Assembly (NCBI GenBank): GCA_019359375.1
Contig: JAHHHL010000026.1
Location: 1-64,000 of the forward strand
From: Lyngbya sp. HA4199-MV5
GTDB taxonomy: Bacteria > Cyanobacteriota > Cyanobacteriia > Leptolyngbyales > Leptolyngbyaceae
DNA length: 64,000 bases
Reading direction: 5' to 3'
Shown in pieces: positions 17,438-26,376 of the stretch; the stretch's first letter is position 1; every line of letters starts with the position of its first letter. A program made the translations under genes and the position numbers. The notes under the pieces were generated by a model. The model saw nothing but the letters and a program-made list of their open reading frames with translations, was not told the DNA's origin and did not search any database.

Positions 17438-18460
17438 TTAGTCTGAATTCTCTGAAACTTTGATGATGAGCTTGCCCTGATTTGTGCCATCGAAGAGCTT
17501 GTTAAACGTGCGGGGAGCGTTCTCAAGACCTTCAATGACATCGACGCGATACTTAATCTTGCCTTGAGCGTACCACTCGCCTAAATCCGCTAGAGCTTCC
17601 TGGGCGCGATCGAAATAGTCAAGGACAAGAAAGCCTTCGAGCGTAGCCCGCTTGTAGATAAGGTTGATCAAATTGCATGAACCCGGAACTGGCTCGGTCG
17701 CGTTGTACTGTGAAATTAGACCACAAAGAGCGATCCGCGATCGCAGGTTGATCAGGCTCAAAGCAGCATCGAAGATTTCACCTCCGACATTCTCGAAGTA
17801 AACATCAATCCCGTTCGGGCAATATTGCTTCAAGCTTTCGAGAACAGGCTCCGTTTTATAGTTGATAGCGGCATCGAAGCCAAGCTCGTCTCTCAGCCAG
17901 CGGCATTTCTCTTCGCTACCTGCAATCCCTACAACGCGACACCCCTTGATTTTTCCGATTTGCCCCACAAGAGAGCCGACCGCTCCAGCTGCTCCTGAAA
18001 CAACGAGTGTTTCACCTGCTTTGGGCTTTCCGATCTCTAGAAGACCGAATTAGGCTGTCATCCCAATGAATCCAAACAGTCCCAAGTAGGCTGTTAGCGG
18101 GATGGACGGGTCTTTGGGCAACTCAAGTAGGTTAGTGCCGTCTGCGATTGCATAGTTCTGCCATCCCAGATACCCTTGAACTAAGGTTCCCTCTGGAAAG
18201 TTGGCGTTGTGAGATTGCTCAACGACACCGATGCCGTAACCCCGCACCACTTCACCCGTAGCGACAGGTGGAAGATAATTTCCTTCCCTGGTTAACCAGC
18301 CTCGGTTAGTTGGATCGAGAGACAGATAAATGTTGCGGACAAGGATTTGCCCTTCTTCTAGCGTGGGTACAAATTCCTGCGTCCATTCAAAATCTGATTC
18401 TGCAATCAAGCCTACAGGACGCGAGACAAGCCGCCACTGACGATTTACCTTTGTTGCCAT
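17438..18460 (-). pseudogene. NADP-dependent alkenal/curcumin reductase-like gene with in-frame stop
   Basis: The two halves are in one frame: 18460-18053 (RQWRLVSRPVGLIAESDF, LSLDPTNRGWL, LTAYLGLFGFIGMTA) and 18049-17438 (FGLLEIGKPKAGETLVVSGA, GAVGSLVGQIGKIKGCRVVG, YFENVGGEIFDAALSLIN). They are separated only by TAA at 18050-18052, where the family has Tyr (MTAYFGL). A TAY to TAA change explains it. The rest looks full-length (about 340 codons), so inactivation is recent or the base is a sequencing error. Confidence 0.85.
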
Positions 18461-18510
18461 CTAAAATCCCCCCTGCGTTTCCATGCGAATCTGAATCAGT
18501 AATCGTGTTG

Positions 18511-19236
18511 CTAGTCGCGTCCTGCCACAATCATCTTTTCGGCTAAACCAACCGGGTTAGAAAACATCACCTCATGGCTACCGGACATTTGCACGAACCG
18601 AAATAACCCTAAGCGGATAGACATTTTGGGATGCCAGCCCCACTCGCCTTGAGGAAGAGCGTTGTCCTCTGTGCAGTAGAGATAACTTTTAGGAATGGGC
18701 AGCGAGTAAAACTGCTTCAAGTCCAGCTTGTCAACCCACGGTTGATACGGTTCAGGTGATAATTGGGCGTAACTCGCTCGAGCCAGATCGAGATCAGCAT
18801 CATTGATAAATGCTTCTCGCCAAATCTCAAAAGGTAGCATCACCGTATGATTGTCTGAGTCTCTCACCAGCTTCGCGAATAACGCTTGAGAGTGCGGTGG
18901 GGTGTTCTCGTTGAGGCTCTCCCCATCATTGGGGATAAAGGCATCAAGGAAGATAAGCCGTTTAATGCGATCGCTAACCGCTTCAGCAACTTTCGCAATA
19001 ATTGTTCCGCCGAAACTATGTCCTAACAAAACGATATCGGTTAAGTCTTTGTTAACGATGTAATCGACGATCGATTGCGTACATTGAGCATGGTTGACGT
19101 TTTTGTTCACGCCTTTTCCATGTCCAGCGATCGTGGGAGCAAAAGCCTGATGACCTTTCGCTTTTAGCTGGTCAATGACTGCCTGCCAAGCAGAACCATC
19201 ATGCCACGCGCCATGAACTAAGACAAAAGTTGACAT
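18511..19236 (-). CDS. alpha/beta hydrolase (EstC/salicylate-esterase-like)
   Basis: 241 residues. STFVLVHGAWHDGSAW at the N-terminus, nucleophile elbow LLGHSFGG, and a C-terminal histidine in QMSGSHEVMFSNP. This layout is typical of the small esterase group related to plant hydroxynitrile lyases and bacterial EstC. Substrate unknown. Same strand as neighbours. Confidence 0.85.
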   Translation of the reverse strand: MSTFVLVHGAWHDGSAWQAVIDQLKAKGHQAFAPTIAGHGKGVNKNVNHAQCTQSIVDYIVNKDLTDIVLLGHSFGGTIIAKVAEAVSDRIKRLIFLDAFIPNDGESLNENTPPHSQALFAKLVRDSDNHTVMLPFEIWREAFINDADLDLARASYAQLSPEPYQPWVDKLDLKQFYSLPIPKSYLYCTEDNALPQGEWGWHPKMSIRLGLFRFVQMSGSHEVMFSNPVGLAEKMIVAGRD

Positions 19237-19324
19237 AGAATTTCTCCGTTAAAAGCGGTATGAAGATCAAGCTCGTTTGCTTTCTCTTGAAATGGATCAG
19301 GGCACAGTGACTTACTATCGACAA

Positions 19325-20101
19325 TCAACTCACGATGAGTCCACCATCGATCGCAAACGGTTGTCCAGTGATGTAGCTGGCAGCATTGGAACATAAGAAC
19401 ACAACCATTGCCGCAATTTCTTCAGGTTGACCCATTCGCCCCATCGGGACGCTCGACGACACCATCGACTCAAACTGCTCCAAGGTTATCCCCATTTCTT
19501 GAAGGCTTTGGGGTTTCACGATTTCTGTGCCGCGAATATAGCCGGGATTGATCGCATTGATCCGAATCCCCTGCTTGGCATAATCGAGCGCCGCAGAACG
19601 AGTCAGACCCATCACACCATGTTTGCTTGCAGTATAAGGACCCGTTCCAGGAGATGCCGCGATCAATCCCGACAATGAAGAGTTGTTGATGATCACCCCT
19701 GCTCCTTGAGTGAGCATCTGTTGAATTTCATATTTCATGCACAAGAACACACCCCGCAGGGTGGTCGCCATCATGCTGTCAAAGTCTTCAATAGACTGCT
19801 CGTGGAGTGGCTTTGGTACAGTCCCAAATCCAGCGTTATTGAAGGCAAAATCTAGCCTACCGTAAGTAGCGACTGTTTTCTCGATCAGCGCCTTCACCTC
19901 GGTCTCACTCGATACCTCCGATCGCACATACAAACACTCCGTTCCTAGCTCACGAATCATTGCAGAAGTGGTTTCGCGGTCTGCCTCGCGTCTGCCGGAG
20001 AACACAACTTTTGCACCCGCAGCAGCGAAGGCGATCGCCGTTGCTTGACCAATTCCCGCTGTTCCTCCCGTGACTAAAGCTACTTTACCCTGAAGTATCA
20101 T
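19325..20101 (-). CDS. short-chain dehydrogenase/reductase
   Basis: 258 residues from the ATG (MILQGKVALVTGG) that has GAGAG upstream; a TTG 45 bp upstream is the alternative. Motifs: TGGTAGIG, NNAGFG, Ser in NNSSLSG, YTASK, and C-terminal GQPFAIDGGLIVS. About two-thirds identical by eye to the SDR at 22786-23541, so the two are paralogues, probably from local duplication. Confidence 0.9.
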   Translation of the reverse strand: MILQGKVALVTGGTAGIGQATAIAFAAAGAKVVFSGRREADRETTSAMIRELGTECLYVRSEVSSETEVKALIEKTVATYGRLDFAFNNAGFGTVPKPLHEQSIEDFDSMMATTLRGVFLCMKYEIQQMLTQGAGVIINNSSLSGLIAASPGTGPYTASKHGVMGLTRSAALDYAKQGIRINAINPGYIRGTEIVKPQSLQEMGITLEQFESMVSSSVPMGRMGQPEEIAAMVVFLCSNAASYITGQPFAIDGGLIVS

Positions 20102-20255
20102 TTGGTTACTCTCAGTATTACTTTTTTCGTTAACCTGTTGCGTCAAATGGCTTTGACCGGAAAATCCAGTTCAAGAAGCGATGTCGGCGATTTCTAGACT
20201 CGACATCGCTTCAAAGTACCCCGTTCAGACCACCTAATTACTCGGCAGTAAAATT

Positions 20256-20669
20256 TCAGGTGTTGCCGAAGGCATCCGTCAGAGCAATAGGATTCCAATA
20301 TTCACTGTAGTAGACGATTTTGCCATCCTTGACTTTGAACTGGCCGACATAATCTTGCTCATACTGGCGGCCTGTCGAAGGAACGTGAGCTGATGCATGC
20401 AGCTCAGCCCAGATAACATCGGGGTCTTCCGTCCGATATTTACGGACATTCGAGAACGTCAAGTTCTCCATGTCAACAAGCGCCGTTTTAATGTGGTTAT
20501 ACAGGGCAGTTCTGCCTCGTTTTTGACCCGGATTGCCCACAGAGGGTGCATATGGAAAGTCCACAATGACATCCTCATCGAGCAACTCTGCCCAGGCTTC
20601 GGTATCTGTGGCCATCAATGCCAAGTGAGCATCGAATATGTCTTCGACTGTCTTTAATTTTGATTGCAT
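20256..20669 (-). CDS. SnoaL-like (NTF2-fold) protein
   Basis: 137 residues from MQSKLKTVEDIFD with GGAGG 8 nt upstream. A single NTF2-like domain: AHLALMATDTEAWAELL, VIVDFPYAPSVGNP, and KVKDGKIVYYSEYWNP near the C-terminus. Members act as isomerases/cyclases or unknown small-molecule binders. The frameshifted gene at 9190-9635 is its paralogue. Confidence 0.8.
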   Translation of the reverse strand: MQSKLKTVEDIFDAHLALMATDTEAWAELLDEDVIVDFPYAPSVGNPGQKRGRTALYNHIKTALVDMENLTFSNVRKYRTEDPDVIWAELHASAHVPSTGRQYEQDYVGQFKVKDGKIVYYSEYWNPIALTDAFGNT

Positions 20670-20751
20670 TAGATTATCCTCCAATAGGGTGACATGCTCT
20701 CTCTTTCATCTCCTATGACGGATTGCAGTTCCTTCGGAGTTGCGCTCCGCG

Positions 20752-21336
20752 CTAAGCGCCAGCGTGAATCAGTGTGTTTGAAGGTAAGTTCCGATTCATC
20801 AACTTCCGCGTACTCTCAACGCCTACGATCGGCAGATTTGCAGAATCAAGCAAGCCAACCTGAACCAAGATACTCGCCTGATCCCAATAGAGGTGTTCAT
20901 GGGCGACCTTACCATCCCGAAATCGAATAATGGCAACCACTGGCACTTCAACCCGTTTTCCGGTTGGAGCAACACTCGGCAACATCCAGTCCATCTGAAT
21001 CGTATGAGTGAACTTAGCCACCATTTCATCGACGAGTTGATCCGTCCCGATCGTGCGCGAAATTGGAACTAGCTCGAAGTCTGGTGGGATCTGTGGAATG
21101 AAATATTTAGAATAAAACTCACCCACTGCTGGTTTTCCGACTCCTCCAGTCATGACCGGAATGTCGTTCACGTAAGCATCTTCAACCATCGTGGCGAGAG
21201 CATCTTCAGTGCTGTGAGTGCCAAACTCGGACTGCACGTGCGCTTCCCAAACTGCTTGCAAGGCTTCCTGTGCAGGTGTCAGGTTAGGGGTTGCCTGTCC
21301 ATTGTCTGCTTGATTTACAGTTTGTTCTGTAACCAT
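20752..21336 (-). CDS. SnoaL-like nuclear-transport-factor-2-fold protein
   Basis: 194 residues from MVTEQTVNQ. The NTF2-like domain covers about 30-165 (EDALATMVEDAYVNDIP, FTHTIQMDWMLP, VPVVAIIRFRDGKVAHEHLY), followed by DQASILVQVGLLD. This resembles the SnoaL-like proteins often adjacent to dienelactone-hydrolase genes. The repeated promoter-like element sits about 50-100 bp upstream. Confidence 0.75.
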   Translation of the reverse strand: MVTEQTVNQADNGQATPNLTPAQEALQAVWEAHVQSEFGTHSTEDALATMVEDAYVNDIPVMTGGVGKPAVGEFYSKYFIPQIPPDFELVPISRTIGTDQLVDEMVAKFTHTIQMDWMLPSVAPTGKRVEVPVVAIIRFRDGKVAHEHLYWDQASILVQVGLLDSANLPIVGVESTRKLMNRNLPSNTLIHAGA

Positions 21337-21388
21337 GTTAATGTAGTCTCCTGATTGGTAGTGTTGGTTGTATTGTCTATGCTGGCTT

Positions 21389-21438
21389 TGTCCACAGTTT
21401 ACTGAGTTCCAATGCGTGACTTCTTCCAAATTCTTACG
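21389..21438 (-). promoter_or_regulatory. repeated promoter-like element, copy 2
   Basis: Minus strand CGTAAGAATTTGGAAG, then CATTGGAACTCAGTAAACTG; a more diverged 3' half than other copies. Upstream of the SnoaL-like gene at 20752-21336. The bases just before it (21442-21465) read as the end of an AraC gene (ITPKQVR-stop). Confidence 0.6.
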
Positions 21439-21461
21439 GTGTTAGCGAACCTGCTTTGGTG

Positions 21462-21650
21462 TTATGCCATGATAGTGTCTTCGATGCGACCGGGTAAAAC
21501 AACCGTTTCCACATTAATCACCTGTATCGCTGTACTTTCAATCCACTGATTGACAGCGCTCACAACCTCAGAGAAGAGTTCATACTCGGAAGCTCCGCCG
21601 AAGGGACCTCGCTCAGTAATCCGAGGCGCAAAATCTTTGTACTGAATCAT
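21462..21650 (-). CDS. 62-residue protein, unknown
   Basis: Begins MIQYKDFAPRITERGPF with AAGGTGG about 8 nt upstream and ends in VLPGRIEDTIMA. The segment SEVVSAVNQWIESTAIQVIN looks like a helix-strand unit. No family is recognised. Its end overlaps, in another frame, a remnant of an AraC C-terminus, so this could itself be a rearranged fragment. Confidence 0.45.
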   Translation of the reverse strand: MIQYKDFAPRITERGPFGGASEYELFSEVVSAVNQWIESTAIQVINVETVVLPGRIEDTIMA

Positions 21651-21728
21651 TTGATTGACCACCTTAAAATTGTAGGGTTGATCATCATTTCAAGAAACCA
21701 TCGTGATTTGATTTGTTGACGAATCGAT

Positions 21729-22706
21729 TCATTGTGATCCCATATCAATCAATTGCAGGGCAATCTTGCCTCGCATTCCTCCCTTTTCTAAACGTTGATG
21801 AGCTTGAACAATGTCGCTCCAAGGCAGAACTGAATCAATGACGGGTCGAATCTGGTCGCGTTCAATCAGGTTCCTTAGTGCATCCAATTGGCTTCTACAC
21901 TGAGGATTGAAAACGAAGTGAATCGTCAAATTCTTACTCCAGGCATCAAGCAGTGTTTGAGGAGTTGCAATATCGACGATTGTGACAAGTTTGCCAAATG
22001 GATGAATTACTTCTGAGCTACGTCCAATCGTATCTCCTCCAACCGTGTCTAAAATCAAATCAACACCGCGACCATTCGTCTCTCGCCCAATCACTTCAAT
22101 GTAATTTTCATGCTTGTAGTCGATTGGATAATCTGCACCCAGCTTCTTAACAAAGTCAAAGTTTTCTGCACTGCATGTTGTAAATACATAAGCACCCATC
22201 GCTTTCGCCAGTTGAATTGCAATAGAACCGACTCCACCCGCTCCAGCATGAATTAGAACCGTCTCACCGACTTGTAGATTTCCCCTGGTTACAAGGCAAT
22301 CCCAAGCGGTTCCTCCTGCTGACGGAAAGCAAGCTGCCTCAACATGGGTCAAAGTGATCGGCTTAACCGCAACAATGCGTTCTTCTGCAACGTGGTATTG
22401 AGCATAACTACCAAACTCTCCAAAAACCTGGGGTGAGTAGTAAACTTCATCTCCTACCTTGAAATGGGTTACTGCCTCTCCAATTGCTTCAATCACGCCC
22501 GAAACGTCAACTCCGATAATTGCAGGGAGCCGAACTAAATCGTTGTAGTCACCCCGACGAGTTTGATAATCAATGGGATTGATCGAGGTCGCATGTACTT
22601 TCACTAGAACTTGAGTTGCTTCTGGAACTGGCTTCGGGATGGTTTGAAATTCAAACACCTCAGCACTACCAAAAGCAGTCAGTACCGCAGCTTGCATGTA
22701 CTCCAT
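21729..22706 (-). CDS. zinc-independent quinone oxidoreductase-like MDR
   Basis: 325 residues from MEYMQAAVLTAFG with GGAGG 7 nt upstream. Medium-chain reductase without catalytic zinc ligands: VKVHATSINPIDYQTRRG, DVSGVIEAIGEAV, cofactor motif HAGAGGVGSIAIQLAKAMGA, LILDTVGGD. Expected to reduce quinones or enones with NADPH. 26 bp separate it from the SDR at 22786, so they share a transcript. Confidence 0.88.
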   Translation of the reverse strand: MEYMQAAVLTAFGSAEVFEFQTIPKPVPEATQVLVKVHATSINPIDYQTRRGDYNDLVRLPAIIGVDVSGVIEAIGEAVTHFKVGDEVYYSPQVFGEFGSYAQYHVAEERIVAVKPITLTHVEAACFPSAGGTAWDCLVTRGNLQVGETVLIHAGAGGVGSIAIQLAKAMGAYVFTTCSAENFDFVKKLGADYPIDYKHENYIEVIGRETNGRGVDLILDTVGGDTIGRSSEVIHPFGKLVTIVDIATPQTLLDAWSKNLTIHFVFNPQCRSQLDALRNLIERDQIRPVIDSVLPWSDIVQAHQRLEKGGMRGKIALQLIDMGSQ

Positions 22707-22785
22707 ATCAGCCTCCTTACGTCTAAAATGATTGAGTAGGTTTAGCGACCTATGGATCAACTCACTGTGATTTCACTATCAAAAA

Positions 22786-23541
22786 TCAGCTCGCTGTATA
22801 TCCACCATCGATCAATAAGGGTTGCCCCGTGATGTAGCTGGCAGCATCAGAGCAAAGGAAAACAACGGCTTGAGCAATTTCTTTTGGCTGACCGATGCGA
22901 TTCATTGGAACCATAGAGGCTAAACCATCAGCCGTCGTACCCCATTGGTGAATGACGCGATCAATCATCTCAGTTGCAATCACGCCAGGATTGACCGCAT
23001 TAATCCGAATGCCCTGCTTGGCATAGTCCAGTGCTGCTGATCGCGTCAGTCCCATGACGGCGTGTTTACTTGCATCGTAAAGAGAGCCCCCTGGAAACCC
23101 GATCACTCCTCCAGTTGATGAGGCATTGACGATCACTCCAGATCCTTGACTCAGCATCTGCTGAATTTCGTACTTCATGCACAAAAACAATCCCCGGAGG
23201 TTGATCGCCATGAGTTGGTCAAAATCTTCAACGGATTGTTCGTGCAGGGGTTTGGTGAATCCCTCAATCCCTGCATTGTTGAAGGCACAATCGAGTCGTC
23301 CATAAGTTGCGACGGTCTTTCGCACTAACGCTTTGATGTCTTCCTCATTTGAAGCGTCGGAATGGACATATAAACATTCAGCGCCTGTTTCACGAATCAG
23401 TTTGGCAGTTTTTTCTCCTTCTTCGTCGCGTCTGCCGGAAAACACGACTTTTGCACCCGCAACAGCAAAGGCGATCGCCGTTGCTCGACCAATTCCTGCT
23501 GTTCCTCCAGTGACTAACGCCACTTTATCCTGAAGTATCAT
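22786..23541 (-). CDS. short-chain dehydrogenase/reductase
   Basis: 251 residues. TGGTAGIG cofactor motif, NNAGIEG, VNASSTGG, YDASK, and GQPLLIDGGYTAS. Paralogue of 19325-20101 and of the relic at 16498-16634. It is the first gene after copy 3 of the repeated promoter-like element, which lies 34-82 bp upstream. Confidence 0.9.
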   Translation of the reverse strand: MILQDKVALVTGGTAGIGRATAIAFAVAGAKVVFSGRRDEEGEKTAKLIRETGAECLYVHSDASNEEDIKALVRKTVATYGRLDCAFNNAGIEGFTKPLHEQSVEDFDQLMAINLRGLFLCMKYEIQQMLSQGSGVIVNASSTGGVIGFPGGSLYDASKHAVMGLTRSAALDYAKQGIRINAVNPGVIATEMIDRVIHQWGTTADGLASMVPMNRIGQPKEIAQAVVFLCSDAASYITGQPLLIDGGYTAS

Positions 23542-23574
23542 TGTGTTTCCCTCAGCATTACTCTTGTTGTATTG

Positions 23575-23623
23575 ATCTGAAGTGTAGCGAGATGCAATGC
23601 TTAACTTCTTTCAGATTCTTACG
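23575..23623 (-). promoter_or_regulatory. repeated promoter-like element, copy 3
   Basis: Minus strand CGTAAGAATCTGAAAG, AAGTTAAGCATTGC, then CTACACTTCAGAT. Same 49-bp spacing as copy 1. Upstream of the SDR at 22786-23541. Confidence 0.65.
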
Positions 23624-23631
23624 CTGCCTGA

Positions 23632-24615
23632 TCAAATTCTGATCTGCGATGGAACACGACGCAGTACATCACGATCGTGCGGTTCATCGAAATTGATGAT
23701 CGGTCCCTTGGGGACAATTTGATTAGGATTAGTCTCAGGCATACTTCTGTAATAGCCGTGTTTAACGTAGTCTAGATTGCAGGTTGCCTTGAACTCAGGA
23801 CGCTGATAGAGATCTTTGAGATACTTCCAAAGGTTTGGATAGTCCACAATCCGCCGCAGATTGCACTTGAAGTGACCGTAATATACTGAATCAAAGCGGT
23901 ACAGCGTCGTAAACAGGCAAATGTCAGCTTCAGTGAGTTGATTGCCGCATAGATAGCGCTGCTGGCTTAGAACCATTTCCCATCTGTCTAAATGCTCGAA
24001 GAGTTGAGTCACCGCTTCTTCGTAGGCGACTTGTGAAGTTGCAAAACCAGCGCGATAGACTCCAAGGTTGATGGGTGAAAAGATTGAATTGATCGTTTGA
24101 TCAATCGTTTCGCGCAGGTTGCGTGGGTAGAAATTGTTGGTTTGGGTCGAGAATGCTTCAAATTCTACATCAAGCATTCGCATAATTTCGAGAGAATCAT
24201 TGTTCACAATGGTTTGCTTCTGTCTATCCCACAGCACTGGAACTGTCACTCGTCCAGTGAATTTCGGATCTGCTTTCAGATAAATTTCTTGCAAATATTG
24301 AATGAGACTGTCGGGCATCGCTTCTGAAGCTTGAGAAAAGCTCCAGCCTTGATCGCTCAGAATTCTATCTGCGATCGACACTGAAACCGTATCATTCAAT
24401 CCTTTCAGTTCCCGCATAATCAAAGTTCGATGCGCCCACGGACAAGCCAAGGAAACATAGAGATGATAGCGTCCTGCTTCTGCTTTGAATCCGCTCGAAC
24501 CGTCGGCAGTGATGTGATCGCGAAACGTTGTCGGTTTCTCTTGAAATTTACCGTTTTGATCTGAGTCATTACGCTCAGTGATCCATTTCCCTTTGACCAA
24601 CATTCCTGATGCCAT
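23632..24615 (-). CDS. S-glutathionyl-hydroquinone reductase (GST Xi class)
   Basis: 327 residues, typical for the YqjG/ECM4 family. Catalytic Cys58 in SLACPWAHRTLIMREL, VPVLWDRQKQTIVNNDS in the thioredoxin-like half, and the all-helical C-terminal half with ICLFTTLYRFDSVYY and FKCNLRRIVDYPNLW. These enzymes remove glutathione from glutathionyl-hydroquinones, fitting a quinone/aromatic stress cluster. Intact counterpart of the IS630-split copy at 10154-12196. Confidence 0.93.
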   Translation of the reverse strand: MASGMLVKGKWITERNDSDQNGKFQEKPTTFRDHITADGSSGFKAEAGRYHLYVSLACPWAHRTLIMRELKGLNDTVSVSIADRILSDQGWSFSQASEAMPDSLIQYLQEIYLKADPKFTGRVTVPVLWDRQKQTIVNNDSLEIMRMLDVEFEAFSTQTNNFYPRNLRETIDQTINSIFSPINLGVYRAGFATSQVAYEEAVTQLFEHLDRWEMVLSQQRYLCGNQLTEADICLFTTLYRFDSVYYGHFKCNLRRIVDYPNLWKYLKDLYQRPEFKATCNLDYVKHGYYRSMPETNPNQIVPKGPIINFDEPHDRDVLRRVPSQIRI

Positions 24616-24638
24616 TGGTTTCTCCTACTGTAATTTGG

Positions 24639-25127
24639 TCAACGCACAGAATTAGTCGTTGCTAAGGAACGAACCGCCAAAGCTTCCAGCCATTTCTGAT
24701 TCGAGTTATGAATGAGGTTAGGCGCAAACCACTTGAGTAGACGTGGAACAATGCCACGCAGAGTTTCTTCACTCAAAACGCGACAGCCATTAGGGGTTGG
24801 AGTGATCAGCCAAATGTGGTAAGCTTGCAGTCCGGCTGCTCTCCCGCTCCAAGCAATCCGCTGATTTGGCACGAATTCTTTCACTTCCACTGCGCTCGTC
24901 ACGCCGCTAGCCTTGAAAGTGAAAGTCGCGTCCTGAGACAACTTGCGAGAACCGTCCTGGATCCGAACATTTGACAAGGCGGGTTGCCAGGTCTGCCAAT
25001 CCGCAGCGGTAATGAGATGATCCCAAACCTCCGCAGGCGACGCTGAAATTTCTATTGTGTGGACAACGTGAACCGGGCAGCGGCTCGGATCATACTCTGC
25101 TGGAAAACGAATCGAATCTGTGTTCAT
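24639..25127 (-). CDS. SRPBCC (START-like) family protein
   Basis: 162 residues from MNTDSIRFPAEY with AGAGGA upstream. Helix-grip fold signature: VVHTIEISASPAEVWDHLI, DWQTWQPALSNVRI, and a C-terminal helix LLKWFAPNLIHNSNQKWLEAL. Likely binds a hydrophobic ligand; function unknown. Downstream of the SnoaL-like gene at 25262 on the same strand. Confidence 0.8.
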   Translation of the reverse strand: MNTDSIRFPAEYDPSRCPVHVVHTIEISASPAEVWDHLITAADWQTWQPALSNVRIQDGSRKLSQDATFTFKASGVTSAVEVKEFVPNQRIAWSGRAAGLQAYHIWLITPTPNGCRVLSEETLRGIVPRLLKWFAPNLIHNSNQKWLEALAVRSLATTNSVR

Positions 25128-25184
25128 CCTGTGTTCCTCTTTGTTTGAGCTATCTGATCCGTCATTATGATCAGGAAGATTGCT

Positions 25185-25261
25185 GAAGGATGATGTGTGG
25201 AGAACGCCACGGATGTTTAGATCAATCATGCGGTTCCACTCATCGACGCGAAGGCAGATGA
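25185..25261 (-). pseudogene. relic of an SDR gene middle
   Basis: Minus-strand translation VDEWNRMIDLNIRGVLHTSS matches the conserved helix of SDR enzymes (DEWDRMIDINVKGVL). It lies between the SRPBCC gene and the 25262 gene with no other SDR motif, so it is a leftover fragment. Confidence 0.5.
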
Positions 25262-25654
25262 TTACCGAATTGGCGGTGTGATCGTTGCCCAACGTTCAGC
25301 AAGTTTGCCATCTGCTAATCTCCAAAGTACAAAGCCCTTAAACTCCATCTTCTTTCCCGTAGAAGAATCGGTTCCGCGCCACACACACCGCACCATCACC
25401 TTGTCACCCTCAGCGATCGTGTCCTCAACCGTAACGTGCAAATCGGGATACTTTGCGTATGCCTTCTCCATTGTCTGCTTCACCACTTCGGGACTCACCA
25501 CTCCGACAAAAGGTTCTTCGTGATCGATATAGTCAGATGCGAAATTTTGGTCAGCAATGGCAGAATTCTTGCGGTTCACAAGCTCCTCAAAGTGATTGCG
25601 GATGAATGCTTTATTTTGTTCAAGTGTTTGTTCCACGATGTCAAAAGCCTTCAC
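25262..25654 (-). CDS. SnoaL-like polyketide-cyclase-fold protein
   Basis: 130 residues. Ester-cyclase-like SnoaL signature: NKAFIRNHFEELVNRKN, YIDHEEPF, YPDLHVTVEDTIAEGDKVMV, MEFKGFVLWRLADGKLAERW. Function unknown; the family includes polyketide cyclases and many uncharacterised stress proteins. It overlaps the end of the broken GST gene at 25641 by 14 bp. Confidence 0.82.
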   Translation of the reverse strand: MKAFDIVEQTLEQNKAFIRNHFEELVNRKNSAIADQNFASDYIDHEEPFVGVVSPEVVKQTMEKAYAKYPDLHVTVEDTIAEGDKVMVRCVWRGTDSSTGKKMEFKGFVLWRLADGKLAERWATITPPIR

Positions 25655-26336
25655 GGTTTCTAGTTGTTAATGTCCTATCTATCTGAGTTGTAAGAGGCGA
25701 TGGTGGTGGTGCAATCTCCTGTAGAAGTTTGGGATATTCAGGAATTGCAGCACTAGGTCGTTGCTCGAAACGCACATAAAACGCATTGAGTTTGGGGCAA
25801 TCTATAGGGAGAGGTTCACCGTATAGCCGATGCACATATTGAGCAGAGGCAAACATCATGCAATCAGCGATGGTGGGATGTTCGCCACAAAGGAAATCGT
25901 TATCACCAATCATCTGCTCGATTGCGGAGAGCGCCTGCCGATACTGGATGTAAAAAGCGGTGGCTGCGTCTGCCTTTTGCTCGAGCCTTGTTGCGAGAGC
26001 TGGGCTGGCATGATCGAAATAACTAATGGCGAAAACATAACACTCATTAACCATGTATATCAGGTCGCGGGTCTCTGGCGTGCTACCGAGCATATTAGGG
26101 CTGGGATATTTTTCTTCTAAATACTCCAGGATCGACGTAGATTGGCGAATAACTATTTCGGGAGTGATTAGAATCGGAATCCTACCTAGTGGGTTTAGCG
26201 CGAGAAAGGCTGGCTGACGGTTCTCCTGCTACATTAGATCAATGGATACCAATTCAACATCGTCGATTCCTTTTTCAGCAAGGTAAATCGCAATGCGTCG
26301 TGGATAGAGGCTCCAGTCGGAACTATAAAGCTGCAT
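25641..26336 (-). pseudogene. glutathione S-transferase with in-frame stop
   Basis: From the ATG at 26336: MQLYSSDWSLYPRRIAIYL (thioredoxin-like half), a TAG at 26229-26231, then in the same frame FLALNPLGRIPILITPEIV and EYLEEKYPSP. The C-terminal helical half follows (IEQMIGDNDFLCGEHPTIAD). Only the single amber codon breaks an otherwise full-length (~230 codon) GST. Translation might restart at 26093, but that would lack the glutathione site. Confidence 0.8.
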
Positions 26337-26376
26337 TTTCCTCTTTCCTTAATGATTAAAGTTACATCTGCAACAC

